Shown: in pieces, positions 36,753 to 45,906 of the stretch | Layout: each line of letters opens with the position of its first letter | How positions within the stretch are numbered: position 1 is the first letter of the stretch | DNA from: Hymenobacter lapidarius | GTDB lineage: Bacteria > Bacteroidota > Bacteroidia > Cytophagales > Hymenobacteraceae | NCBI RefSeq assembly: GCF_001816145.1 | Contig: NZ_MDZB01000074.1 | Coordinates: 1-64,000, forward strand | Direction of reading: 5' to 3' | DNA length: 64,000 bases | Translations under genes and position numbers: made by a program | Notes under the pieces: generated by a model | Database searches by the model: none | Seen by the model: the letters and a program-made list of their open reading frames with translations, nothing else | What the model was told of the DNA's origin: nothing

Positions 36753-38504
36753 ATGCTCACGATACTGCTCGCTGCCTTGCTGATGACTTCTCCCAATCCT
36801 CCGGCGCCGGAATGGCGCACCCCTTTTGAAACCGGCGGGGGCAACACCACGGCCACCCACGCCGAGTGCATTGCTTACTACCAAAGACTGGCCACGGCCT
36901 ATCCCGCGCATCTTCACCTGGCCGAAGCCGGCCCCACCGACTCCGGCCGGCCCCTGCACGAGGTGGTGCTCTCACCTGACGGCGACACCGACCCGGCCAG
37001 TGTGCGCCGGAAAAACCGCCGCATCCTGTTCATTCAAAACGGCATTCACCCCGGCGAGCCCGAGGGCATCGACGCCAGCATGATGCTGGCCCGTGACCTC
37101 ATGCAGCAGCCCAAGCTGCAAAAGCTACTGGCCACGGTCACGGTGGTGATTGTGCCCATTTACAACGTGGAAGGCGCCCTGAACCGCAACAGCACCACCC
37201 GCGCCAACCAGAACGGCCCCGCCGAATATGGTTTCCGGGGCAACGCCCGGCACCTCGACCTGAACCGCGACTACATCAAGCAGGACTCGCGCAATGCCCG
37301 CTCGTTTGCCGCGCTGTTTCAGAAGTGGCAACCTGATGTGTTCGTGGACACACACACGTCTAATGGTGCTGACTACCAGTACACCATGACGCTCATTCCG
37401 ACCCAGCACAGCAAGCTGGCGCCGGCGCTGGGCCGCTACCTGCAGCAGCAGCTCCTGCCGGCCCTCTACAAAGGCATGGACAAGAAGAAGTGGCCTATGA
37501 CGCCCTACGTGGACTTCAATGGCCAGACGCCCGAAAGCGGCCTGCGGGCTTTTCTGGAAACGCCGCGCTACTCCACCGGCTACGCGGCGCTGTTCAACAC
37601 CATCGGCTTTATGCCCGAAACGCACATGCTGAAGGCCTTTGCGCCGCGGGTACACGCCACTTATGATTTCCTGAAAACCATGCTCGAAACCGTGGGCCAG
37701 CAGGCGGAGCTATTGGCCGCCGCCCGCGCCCAGGCCACCGCCGACCTAGCCACCCAAAGCACCTTCCCCTTGGCCTGGACCCTGGACGAAAGCCAGCACG
37801 AAACGGTGCAGTTCCGCGGCTACGAGGGCCGGATGAAACCCAGCGACGTGAGCGGCCAGCCCCGCCTCTACTACGACCGCACGGCGCCCTTCACCCGGCC
37901 CGTGAAGCACTACAACACCTACCAGCCCACCGCTACCGCCACCCGGCCCACGGCTTACCTTATTCCCCAAGCCTGGGGCGAAGTGGTGGAAATCCTGCGC
38001 CGCAACGGGGCCACGCTGGAACCCCTGGCCGCCGATGTGACCCTGCCCGTGGAAGTGCAGTACCTGGAAGACTACAAAACCAGCCCGCGGGCCTACGAAG
38101 GCCACTACCTGCACAGCCAGGTGAAGCTGCGCACGGCCACCGAAACAGTGGCCTTCCACCGGGGCGACTACGTGGTGTACCTGCGCGCCGGAGCCCCCAT
38201 CCGCTACCTCCTGGAAACGCTGGAGCCGCAAGCCACGGACTCCTTCTTCGCCTGGGGCTTCTTCGACAGCGTGCTGCAGCAGAAAGAGCATTTCTCCGAC
38301 TACGTGTTCGAGGACCTGGCCGCCGACCTGCTCCGCCGCGACCCCGCGCTGCGCGAACGCCTGGAAGCGTTGAAAAAACAAAACCCCGCTTTCGCCAGCA
38401 ACGGCGCCGCGCAGCTGGAATGGGTGTACCTCAATTCGCCCTACCACGAAAAAGGATTCAACCGCTACCCGGTGGCGCGCTGGCTGGGCACGGGGCAGCT
38501 GTAG
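36753..38504 (+). CDS. M14 family zinc carboxypeptidase
   Basis: The 583-residue protein opens with a short hydrophobic stretch (LTILLAALLMT) that may be a signal peptide. Residues about 30-330 are an M14 domain: NGIHPGEPEGIDASM (His and Glu zinc ligands), HLDLNRDYIK (substrate-binding Arg region) and FVDTHTSNGADYQ (third zinc ligand His). MPETHMLKAF near 290 may supply the catalytic Glu. A large C-terminal region (about 340-583) is specific to this Bacteroidota subfamily. The protein is probably periplasmic or secreted. Confidence 0.88.
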   Translation: MLTILLAALLMTSPNPPAPEWRTPFETGGGNTTATHAECIAYYQRLATAYPAHLHLAEAGPTDSGRPLHEVVLSPDGDTDPASVRRKNRRILFIQNGIHPGEPEGIDASMMLARDLMQQPKLQKLLATVTVVIVPIYNVEGALNRNSTTRANQNGPAEYGFRGNARHLDLNRDYIKQDSRNARSFAALFQKWQPDVFVDTHTSNGADYQYTMTLIPTQHSKLAPALGRYLQQQLLPALYKGMDKKKWPMTPYVDFNGQTPESGLRAFLETPRYSTGYAALFNTIGFMPETHMLKAFAPRVHATYDFLKTMLETVGQQAELLAAARAQATADLATQSTFPLAWTLDESQHETVQFRGYEGRMKPSDVSGQPRLYYDRTAPFTRPVKHYNTYQPTATATRPTAYLIPQAWGEVVEILRRNGATLEPLAADVTLPVEVQYLEDYKTSPRAYEGHYLHSQVKLRTATETVAFHRGDYVVYLRAGAPIRYLLETLEPQATDSFFAWGFFDSVLQQKEHFSDYVFEDLAADLLRRDPALRERLEALKKQNPAFASNGAAQLEWVYLNSPYHEKGFNRYPVARWLGTGQL

Positions 38505-38511
38505 GGCGACC

Positions 38512-38564
38512 AAAACGCAAAAATGCCCCACGCACCATTCGGAACGCAGGGCATTTGCGTTTTT
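38512..38564. terminator. Bidirectional terminator between the M14 and MoxR-type genes
   Basis: AAAACGCAAAAATGCCC pairs with GGGCATTTGCGTTTT (one bulge) around about 20 bases. It lies between convergent genes. Confidence 0.8.
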
Positions 38565-38596
38565 ATTCACGGACTAAAAGTCCGGGCTGTATTGCG

Positions 38597-40144
38597 TTAC
38601 CGCCTACGCCGCGGCTTTTCTTCTTCGTCCTCGTCGTCCTCATCTTCCCCGAACGTGGGCATGGTGAACATGGAGGAGAGCAAATCCTTGAACTGCGCGC
38701 CGGCCGTGAGGCGGTTGCGCGAAATCAGGCTGTGCTCGCTCAGGCCGTGGAGCAAGAACTCCATGAGGAAATAGGTGTGCTCGGACGTTTCATTGGGATG
38801 CAGCTCGGTCACGATGTCGCGTAGGCCGGGCACCTGGTCGAGGGCCTTTTTGTAGTCCTCCGTGCTGGCGTCGTGCAGCAGGTCCAGGGTATTGCCGTTA
38901 CCGAACCACTCCTGAATGGCCTTGTAGGGCGAGGGGCGGTTTTTGAGCTTCTTGCTCTTGTCGGGGTCGGGGAAGTACTGGAGGAAGAGCGTGCGGATGG
39001 CCTTGCCCATCAGCTTTTCGGCTACGATGCCGGCTCCCTCCTGCTCGCCTTCGTACACCAGCTCCACCTTGCCGGTGATGGCGGGCACGGCCGAGATAAA
39101 GTCGCCCAAGCGCACGTAGGTATTGGCTTCACCGTTCACCAGCGCGCGGCGCTCAGCGCCAGCTATCACCTGCTCGTAGGCCGAGATGGTGAGGCGGGCC
39201 GACACGCCCGACTTGGCGTCCACGAACTCGGAGCCGCGGGCTTCCACAGCCACCTGCTCCACCAAGTCGTGAATGACTTCGTTGCTGGTCACCATGCCGC
39301 GCTGCTCGTCTTTGATGCGGGCCTCCTGCTTGGTGATGCGCTTGCCGATTTCGATGGATTTCGGGTAGTGCGTGATAATCTGGGCGTCAATCCGGTCCTT
39401 GAGCGGCGTCACGATGCTGCCGCGGTTGGTGTAGTCCTCAGGGTTGGCCGTGAACACGAACTGGATATCCAGCGGCAGCCGCACCTTGAAACCGCGAATC
39501 TGAATGTCGCCTTCCTGCAAAATATTGAACAGCGACACCTGAATGCGGGCCTGCAGGTCGGGCAGCTCGTTTATCACGAAAATGCCCCGGTGCGCCCGCG
39601 GAATCAGCCCGAAGTGAATCACCCGCTCGTCGGAATAAGGCAGTTTCAGCGTGGCGGCTTTGATGGGGTCGGCGTCGCCGATGAGGTCGGCCACCGACAC
39701 ATCGGGCGTCGCCAGCTTCTCGGTGTACCGGTCGTCGCGGTGCATCCAGGTCACGGGTGTGTCGTCGCCGTGCTCAGCAATGAGGTTTTTGGCGAACACC
39801 GACAGCGGCTGGAGCGGGTCGTCGTTGAGCTCGGAGCCGGCCACCACGGGCATGTATTCATCGAGTAGGTTGATGAGCAGGCGCGCAATGCGGGTTTTGG
39901 CCTGCCCGCGCAAGCCCAGCAGGTTGATGTGGTGCCCGGCCAGAATGGCGCGCTGCAGCTCCGGAATTACCGTTTCCTCGTAGCCGAAGATGCCGGGGAA
40001 AACGTCCTCTTTAAGCCGGAGCTTGCGAATAAGATTCTCCCGAAGCTCCGCTTTCACGGTGCGGGATTTGTAGCCGGACTTTTTGAGCTGGCCGAGCGTG
40101 GTGATGTGTGCGGAATGATTGGTTGGAAGCGGTTGATTGGCCAT
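38597..40144 (-). CDS. AAA+ ATPase of the MoxR / magnesium-chelatase subunit I type
   Basis: The 515-residue cytosolic ATPase has a variant P-loop (GLRGQAKTRIARLL near 77-90) and a Walker B-like FVINELPDLQARIQVSLFNI in which Asn stands where Asp is usual. The sensor region includes FVFTANPEDYTNRGSIVTPL. The acidic C-terminus (DEDDEDEEEK) ends in a run of Arg. It resembles the ATPases paired with VWA proteins, thought to act as chaperones or metal-insertion machines. The VWA partner gene lies just upstream on the same strand (gap 124 bp). A specific substrate is unknown. Confidence 0.85.
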   Translation of the reverse strand: MANQPLPTNHSAHITTLGQLKKSGYKSRTVKAELRENLIRKLRLKEDVFPGIFGYEETVIPELQRAILAGHHINLLGLRGQAKTRIARLLINLLDEYMPVVAGSELNDDPLQPLSVFAKNLIAEHGDDTPVTWMHRDDRYTEKLATPDVSVADLIGDADPIKAATLKLPYSDERVIHFGLIPRAHRGIFVINELPDLQARIQVSLFNILQEGDIQIRGFKVRLPLDIQFVFTANPEDYTNRGSIVTPLKDRIDAQIITHYPKSIEIGKRITKQEARIKDEQRGMVTSNEVIHDLVEQVAVEARGSEFVDAKSGVSARLTISAYEQVIAGAERRALVNGEANTYVRLGDFISAVPAITGKVELVYEGEQEGAGIVAEKLMGKAIRTLFLQYFPDPDKSKKLKNRPSPYKAIQEWFGNGNTLDLLHDASTEDYKKALDQVPGLRDIVTELHPNETSEHTYFLMEFLLHGLSEHSLISRNRLTAGAQFKDLLSSMFTMPTFGEDEDDEDEEEKPRRRR

Positions 40145-40268
40145 GAAGGGGATTATATTGTCGTCTTGAAGAGCGCGAAGGACCTTGTCACGTTCGCGCC
40201 GTGTGTATAAATAAGTGCTAACTCAGGCTGCCGTGATAAGAGGCTTCCTGCGTCAGCCTGACGGGTAG

Positions 40269-41375
40269 CTACAGCGTCTTGCGGCGGTTTTTCTTGTAGT
40301 CCTCGAACACCAGGTGCCCCAGTCCTTTCAGGCCCGAGTAGTAGGCTTTGCCCTGGTTCACCTCCGTAAATTCTTCCACGAACTTCTGCAGATACGGGTC
40401 GGAGGTAATCATGAACGTGGTGATGGGTATGTGGACGCGGCGGGCGGCGGCGGCCAGGTTCAGCGTCTTGTTCACCACTTTGCGGTCGAGGCCGAAGGCA
40501 TTTTTATAGTAGCCGTTGCCTTCTTTGAGGCAGGTAGGCTTTCCGTCGGTAATCATGAAAATCTGCTTGTTGGGCGTTTTGCGCTTGCGCAGCAGGTCCA
40601 TGGCCAGCTCCAGGCCGGCCACGGTATTGGTGTGGTAGGGGCCCACCTGCAGGTACGGCAAATCCTTGATTTCAATCTGCCAGGCGTCGTTGCCGAACAC
40701 GATGACGTCGAGAAAATCTTTAGGATAATTCTGCTTTACCAGTTCGGCCAGGGCCATCGCCACTTTTTTGGCCGGCGTAATACGGTCCTCGCCGTAGAGT
40801 ATCATGGAGTGCGAGATGTCAATCATCAGCACAGTGCTGGTCTGCGACTTGTGCTCGTTTTCGCGCACTTCCAGGTCGCCCTCGGTCAGCATAAACTCGC
40901 CGCCTTCCATGCCGTGGTTGAGCTGGGCGTTGCGGATGGATTCGGTCATCTGGATGGACTCCATCGAGTCGCCGAAGCGGAACTCGCGCAGGTCGGTACT
41001 CTGCTCATCGCCCTGGCCGGTGTGGGGCGTGCGGTGGTTGCCGGTGCTACTCTTTTTCAGCTTGCCGAAAATCTCCTCTAATGCACTCTTACGAATGCCC
41101 TGCTCAGTCTTGGGCGTAATCTTGAACTCCCCCTTTTGCTGCTCATTCTCATCAATGTAGCCCTTTTTCTTCAGGTCATCAATGAAATTGCCCATGCCGT
41201 AGTTATCGTCGGTGAGGCCGTACTGCTTGTCAAGCTCGTTGAGCCACTGCAGGGCCTCGCCCACGTCGCCGGAGGTGATGGTAACAAGCTGCATAAACAG
41301 CTTAAATAAGGATTCAAAGCCCTTTTCGGGCTGGTCTTCGGGCACAAAATCGCGGAAGCGGAAGCCAACGGCCAT
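40269..41375 (-). CDS. VWA domain-containing protein, partner of the MoxR-type ATPase
   Basis: The 368-residue cytosolic protein has a helical N-terminus (about 1-150), then a von Willebrand A domain starting near 178. The metal-ion-dependent adhesion site is intact: VLMIDISHSM supplies Asp-x-Ser-x-Ser (here DISHS), the Thr is in NTVAGLELAM and the Asp in IFMITDGKPT. It is the first gene of a two-gene minus-strand unit followed by the AAA+ ATPase. By analogy with other VWA/MoxR pairs, the VWA protein probably presents a substrate to the ATPase. Confidence 0.88.
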   Translation of the reverse strand: MAVGFRFRDFVPEDQPEKGFESLFKLFMQLVTITSGDVGEALQWLNELDKQYGLTDDNYGMGNFIDDLKKKGYIDENEQQKGEFKITPKTEQGIRKSALEEIFGKLKKSSTGNHRTPHTGQGDEQSTDLREFRFGDSMESIQMTESIRNAQLNHGMEGGEFMLTEGDLEVRENEHKSQTSTVLMIDISHSMILYGEDRITPAKKVAMALAELVKQNYPKDFLDVIVFGNDAWQIEIKDLPYLQVGPYHTNTVAGLELAMDLLRKRKTPNKQIFMITDGKPTCLKEGNGYYKNAFGLDRKVVNKTLNLAAAARRVHIPITTFMITSDPYLQKFVEEFTEVNQGKAYYSGLKGLGHLVFEDYKKNRRKTL

Positions 41376-41581
41376 ATAGTCAGTGAACAGGTATCAGTTA
41401 GCAATTAATAATTCGAAAGGCTGCGGCTACTTAGGCTGGCAGCCCCATAAATTGGCTCCGAAAACAACAGTGAGGCGGGCAATGTTCAATTCGGGTCGTG
41501 CGGTCAGCTTTGGCTTGCCGTGGCAGGTACTCAGGAATTCACAACTCACTTAACGGCAAGCGAAAGCTTACTTCCCAACGT

Positions 41582-41863
41582 ATGAAAGCCATTTGGAACA
41601 ACACCGTCATTGCCGAGAGCAATGATACCGTAGTCGTTGAAAACAACCACTACTTCCCAGCCGATGCCATCAAAAAAGAGTTTTTTGAGGACAGCGTCGC
41701 CCAGACTTCCTGCCCCTGGAAAGGCCGCGCCAGCTACTACTCCCTGAGCGTGAACGGCGAGAAGAACAAAGACGCCGCCTGGTATTACCCCGAGCCCAAG
41801 GACGCCGCCAAGGAAATCAAAGGTCGCGTGGCGTTCTGGAAAGGCGTGAAAGTGGAGAAGTAA
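41582..41863 (+). CDS. DUF427 domain-containing protein
   Basis: This 93-residue protein is a compact DUF427 domain: MKAIWNNTVIAESNDTVVVE at the start, NHYFPADAIKKEFFE, SCPWKGRASYYSLSV and AAWYYPEPKDAAKEIKGRVA at the end. The family is found across bacteria and has no firm biochemical role; the conserved CPWKG motif suggests a ligand site. ATG 41582 is chosen because upstream in-frame residues are not family-like. It is divergent from the VWA gene and convergent with the desaturase, with a strong terminator downstream. Confidence 0.92.
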   Translation: MKAIWNNTVIAESNDTVVVENNHYFPADAIKKEFFEDSVAQTSCPWKGRASYYSLSVNGEKNKDAAWYYPEPKDAAKEIKGRVAFWKGVKVEK

Positions 41864-41901
41864 TGCCCAAGCAAGGGGATTAAACCATTCAACAGTACCA
41901 C

Positions 41902-41945
41902 AAAAAAGCGGCCGACCCTCATTGCGAAGGCCGGCCGCTTTTTTC
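41902..41945. terminator. Bidirectional terminator between DUF427 and the desaturase gene
   Basis: AAAAAAGCGGCCG pairs with CGGCCGCTTTTTT around about 18 bases. It lies between convergent genes. Confidence 0.88.
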
Positions 41946-41960
41946 ATTTCCACGCAGTAC

Positions 41961-42926
41961 TTACGAAATCCATTTGAATTTGTATTCCAATTTGGGTACG
42001 GGCATGCGGTCGGCCACGCGGCGCAGGCGGTTGGGCAGGGCCATGATGTAGTCGCGGGCCTTTTCGGCGGGGCCGTTGAGGTCGGTGATGTGCTCAATTT
42101 TCCAGTCGTGAATGAGCGAGTCCAGAATATCGGTGTAGTCGGCACTGGTGTACACGCCGATGCGCTGGGCGGCGTCGGTGAAGTGGCCAAAGGTCTTGCC
42201 CATCTCGATGCCCATTTCACGCATGTAGTGGGCGGGCATCACAATTTTCTTGCGCATCATGTCCTCGAAGGCCAGCATCATTTCGCTGGGGTCCACTTCG
42301 AAGATTTTCTCTACGAAGGTCTTGTACACGCGGGCGTGGCGGTTCTCGTCGCCGGCAATCATGCCGCAGATTTTCGAGAGCTGGTCGTCGCCGGCGGTGC
42401 GGGCGAGCTGGCCCACGCGGCGGTGCGAAATGTTGGTGGCCTGTTCTTGGTAGCTGGTATAGATGAAGGCGCGGTACGGGTCGTGGGCCGTACCCAGGTC
42501 GAAGCCGTCGTTGATGAGGTACTGGGTGGATACTTCAAACTCGCGCATGTTGACGCGGCCCGAGAGGTAAAGGTAGCGGTTGAGCAGGTCGCCGTGGCGG
42601 TTTTCCTCGGCGGTCCAGCCCCGAATCCACTCGGCCCAGCCGTTGTTGGGGTCGCGGTTCAGGTCGTCGAGCTCGTGAAACCAAGCTTCGTAGTTGGGCA
42701 GGGCCTCCTCGGTGATGGTGTCGCCGATGAGCACGGCCAGCAGGTCGTAGCTGAGGTTGCCGGCCTTCTCGCGCAGCTCCTTCACCTCGTCGAAAAACGT
42801 ATCCTGCCGCGAGTCCGGCAAAAAGTCGGCGGGCTGCCAGCTTTCTTCCACATTCTTGAGGAAGGTGTTCATGTTGGCTTTCAGAAAACCCTCCATGTGC
42901 TGGAGGACTTCGGCGCGGGAAGTCAT
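41961..42926 (-). CDS. Acyl-[acyl-carrier-protein] desaturase
   Basis: This soluble di-iron enzyme introduces a double bond into acyl-ACP for unsaturated membrane lipids. With start ATG 42926 it has 321 residues. The two iron-binding motifs are clear: TAEENRHGDLL near 103-113 and AGDENRHARVYK near 189-200, with further ligands in LSYDLLAVLIGDTITEEALP. MTSRAEVLQHME matches the usual N-terminus of the bacterial form; starts at 42941 or 42953 would add residues. CCTTTGC at about 42989-42995 on the minus strand may belong to its promoter. Confidence 0.92.
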   Translation of the reverse strand: MTSRAEVLQHMEGFLKANMNTFLKNVEESWQPADFLPDSRQDTFFDEVKELREKAGNLSYDLLAVLIGDTITEEALPNYEAWFHELDDLNRDPNNGWAEWIRGWTAEENRHGDLLNRYLYLSGRVNMREFEVSTQYLINDGFDLGTAHDPYRAFIYTSYQEQATNISHRRVGQLARTAGDDQLSKICGMIAGDENRHARVYKTFVEKIFEVDPSEMMLAFEDMMRKKIVMPAHYMREMGIEMGKTFGHFTDAAQRIGVYTSADYTDILDSLIHDWKIEHITDLNGPAEKARDYIMALPNRLRRVADRMPVPKLEYKFKWIS

Positions 42927-43112
42927 AGTGGAAGAGAGCATAGGAGGACGCAATTGCGTGAGTAATTATGGAGGAAACGCTTTTGGCAAAGCAAAGGTCC
43001 GCTGAGGCGGCACGGAGGCGGGTATAAAATTATGGCATTACTAAAATGCGTTGGCATAAAGTGGAGGCGAAATGCGCGTGTATCGTGGCCCACTGCAAGT
43101 TCAGTGCCCCTT

Positions 43113-44807
43113 TCACCGCACAACCGGCCGGTAATAATACAGCGAAGTATCGGCCGGGAAAACCTCAACTGTTTCCAATGTAACAACTGGCACCCGCCCC
43201 GCAGCTTCAAACCGAGAACGCCGATTGAGCCACTGTGCCGTTTCGGCCGACAGCAGCCACTGTGTAGCAGGCGCCGCCAGCGCCAGGCGGCGCAGGCACT
43301 CGGCCTGCCCCGGCGCGCCGGTGAGGTGCCGCCGTAGCGCGGCCTGCGAAGGGTCGTGCGACTGCCACCCGGACAGTTCCAATACCAAACCGGGCCCCGC
43401 AGTATACACGCGAAACGGCGACAGGCTTTTGAGTAAGTCGTTGGTTCCGGCCAGTATCCGCGTGGTGCCGGCCGTGCGCTGCGCCAACTGCGCCCAGGCT
43501 AACTCGTGCCGGTACTGCTCCCGGCTCAGCACCTGGTAGCGATGCAGCGTTTTGACGCCGTAGAGGGATATTGCAAGCACTCCGAGCACTAGTATTCCCT
43601 GCCGTTCCCTGATGGAGAAGAGAAGTTTGAAACCCAACGCTGGCACGGTGGCAAGTGATGCCGAGACAGGTTCAGCCCGAGAATAGTTGAATGCTTTAAA
43701 TAGAAAAGCAAGGTTCGTGAGCACCCAGAAATCAAGCAAGGGCATGGCTAGGCGCGCCGGCAATTTGTAGATGCCAGCCAACACAACCAGCCCGGCCGCA
43801 AATCCCAGCTGCACCAGCCAGAACCACCCGCGGTGTCCCCCGCGGCGCACCACAATAAGGCCGTTGAGCACGAGGGCGAGCAGGAGCGGAAAATAATCAC
43901 GCACCAGCAGCACGGCACGCACCAGCAGCTTGGCCGGCACCTCGCGCTGCAGGAAATACGCCGCGTCGAAACGGTAGGCCCGCTGACGCAGGCCGGCGTT
44001 CACCACGGTGGTGTCGCCCATCAGCCACAGGCCAAGGGCGGCGGTGCCCAGGCTGTCAGCGGGCGTGCGCGGCTGTGGGCGCAGCTGGTCAAAATCCAGG
44101 ATTTGGGCGAAGTAGGCGTCCCGCATCTGAGTTCGCGCTTCGGTGGGCGTTTGCTGCCACAAAAAGAGGGCCGCGGCCAGGGCCAGACCCAGGAATGCAC
44201 TCCCGAGCAGCGGAGCAGCCTTGCGCCACCCGCCGGCCAGCAGCACCGCCGCCGGCAGCACCGCGCCCACCGCCACCAGGGCCAGGCTGGGCCGCATCAG
44301 CCACGCCGCGCCTACCCCCAGCAACCCAACCAGCAGCGCGCCCCACCGCCCCGGCCGCTGGGCCGCAAACAGCACCGAAGCCCCCGCCAGCAGCAATGCC
44401 ACCCGCACGAAGCTGAACCAGAGCACGTGCTCCAGCCAGGCCAGCAGGAAAAACCCGAGCAGCGCCAGCGCCAGCCGCTGCGGGGGCAGCCGGGGCCGCA
44501 ACCACCCGTCGAGCACGGCAAAAGTGAGCACCGTGGCCCAAATCAACAGGCCGCCCAGCAGCCAGCCAAACCACGACACACCTGGCATGGCCGTGTAAGC
44601 GGCCGCCAGCACGTGCCCGTAGCCGTGGAAATAAAGCGGCACCGAGGGCACGGGCTGCAGAGCCAGTACTCCGGAAAAGAGCCAGGCCAGGGTGGAGTCA
44701 TCACTGGATTCATAATAACTCCCCAGCCCCGCCACCGTGCCCAGCACCAGCCCTAGCGGCAGGAGCACCACCCGAAGAAAAATGGCGCGACGGGTATGGT
44801 TCGACAC
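43113..44807 (-). CDS. Polytopic membrane protein of the polysaccharide operon
   Basis: The 564-residue product has about 10-12 transmembrane helices over residues 10-410 and a C-terminal soluble region (about 430-564) containing FRVYTAGPGLVLELSGWQSH. It resembles the general layout of GT-C glycosyltransferases (a large loop after helix 1 with YYESSDDSTLAWL, and a periplasmic C-terminus), but no catalytic motif is certain. It starts with GTG. It is the last gene in a minus-strand operon with a glycosyltransferase, a flippase and a FemAB-like protein, which suggests a role in surface glycan assembly. Confidence 0.65.
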   Translation of the reverse strand: MSNHTRRAIFLRVVLLPLGLVLGTVAGLGSYYESSDDSTLAWLFSGVLALQPVPSVPLYFHGYGHVLAAAYTAMPGVSWFGWLLGGLLIWATVLTFAVLDGWLRPRLPPQRLALALLGFFLLAWLEHVLWFSFVRVALLLAGASVLFAAQRPGRWGALLVGLLGVGAAWLMRPSLALVAVGAVLPAAVLLAGGWRKAAPLLGSAFLGLALAAALFLWQQTPTEARTQMRDAYFAQILDFDQLRPQPRTPADSLGTAALGLWLMGDTTVVNAGLRQRAYRFDAAYFLQREVPAKLLVRAVLLVRDYFPLLLALVLNGLIVVRRGGHRGWFWLVQLGFAAGLVVLAGIYKLPARLAMPLLDFWVLTNLAFLFKAFNYSRAEPVSASLATVPALGFKLLFSIRERQGILVLGVLAISLYGVKTLHRYQVLSREQYRHELAWAQLAQRTAGTTRILAGTNDLLKSLSPFRVYTAGPGLVLELSGWQSHDPSQAALRRHLTGAPGQAECLRRLALAAPATQWLLSAETAQWLNRRSRFEAAGRVPVVTLETVEVFPADTSLYYYRPVVR

Positions 44808-44896
44808 AGAAATTATGAATGGAGAAACTACGAAAATAGCACCAGCTAAAGCCCGGCGTTTAGGCCCGGCTAACCGCGTTAAAATTAGCTGCTATT

Positions 44897-45846
44897 TCAT
44901 GAGCGCAGGCCGCACCATACCGCCAGGGCCGCGTCGAGCGGAGTGGGCCGGACCGTGCGGCGAAGCAGCGCAAACAGCTCCCGCGCCTCGGCATGGCGGC
45001 CGCGCCAGGCGGCCTGGCGCATTTCCCAGCGGAGCCGGGTGGCCAGCGCTGCGCGTTCGGTGGGGCCGGTGGCCAAGGCCAGGGCCTTGTGGCACACTTG
45101 ATGGTAGAGGCCAGGTACGGGTCGTGCCGCCGGTAGGCGCGGCTGCTCATGCTGCGCGGGTGGATGCGCTTGCGGGTAGTCACCTCGTTCAGGTACAGGA
45201 ACTGCCACTGGCGGCTGGCTCGCACCCAGAAATCGAAGTCTTCGTAGGCCAGGGTTTCGTCGTAGCCGCCCAGCTGCTGCAGGCAGGCGCGGCGCATCAT
45301 CATGGTGGGCGTGCTGATGAAGTAGCGCCGCAATACCTCGCCAAATACCCAGCCACTGGCCGGGGCCGGCAGCAGGTTGCCGTGCGCATCGGGGCGGTGG
45401 TGGAGGCCCAGAAGCTTGCCGTCTTCGGCCACCAGCTCGGCGTTGGAATACACTACGCCCACATCTGACGCAGCGGCGGCAAACGCGGCCACTTGCTGCG
45501 CTACCCGCGCGGGCAGCAGCACGTCATCGGTCGCAAAATCAATCACAAATTCACCCCGGCTCTGAAAAAAAGCCTGATTGAAGGCGCGGCAGTTGCCCAC
45601 GTTCTCGGGAATCAGCAGCAGATGCCAGGTGGACTGCTGCGCCGCATACTCGCGCAGGATGGCGGCGCTGTCGTCGGTGCTGGCATCGTCCACGAGCCAC
45701 ACTTCCAGACTGGGGTGCGTTTGGCTGAGTATGGAATCCAAAGCCTCCCGCAAAAAGGGCGCATGGTTGTGGCATAGCGCCACAATGGTCACCAGGGGCA
45801 CGGTGCCAGGGTCCGGAAGCGCAAGATGGGAGGAAGAATCAGACAT
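44897..45846 (-). pseudogene. Family 2 glycosyltransferase (apparent frameshift in the 3' third)
   Basis: The N-terminal 235 residues are a GT-A glycosyltransferase: VTIVALCHNHAPFLREALDS, VWLVDDASTDDS (nucleotide site), FVIDFATDDVLL (metal-binding Asp) and GGYDETLAYEDFDFWVRASR (acceptor site). After RRHDPYL the frame becomes unnatural; the offset frame continues with YHQVCHKALALATGPTERAA and ends AALAVWCGLRS at 44897. One missing G near 45111 (minus-strand GG for GGG) restores a 316-residue enzyme. It probably transfers a sugar in the polysaccharide pathway with the neighbouring flippase. Confidence 0.85.
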
Positions 45847-45906
45847 GAGGCTGAAGTCGCAAATTAAACGAAGAAACCGCGCTTACTGCTGTTAGGCAGC
45901 CGTTGC

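Noticed and set aside
36056..36871. Upstream extension of the surE frame to 558 codons
   Set aside because: It is antisense to the DoxX and M14 genes; SurE family homology starts at 36055.
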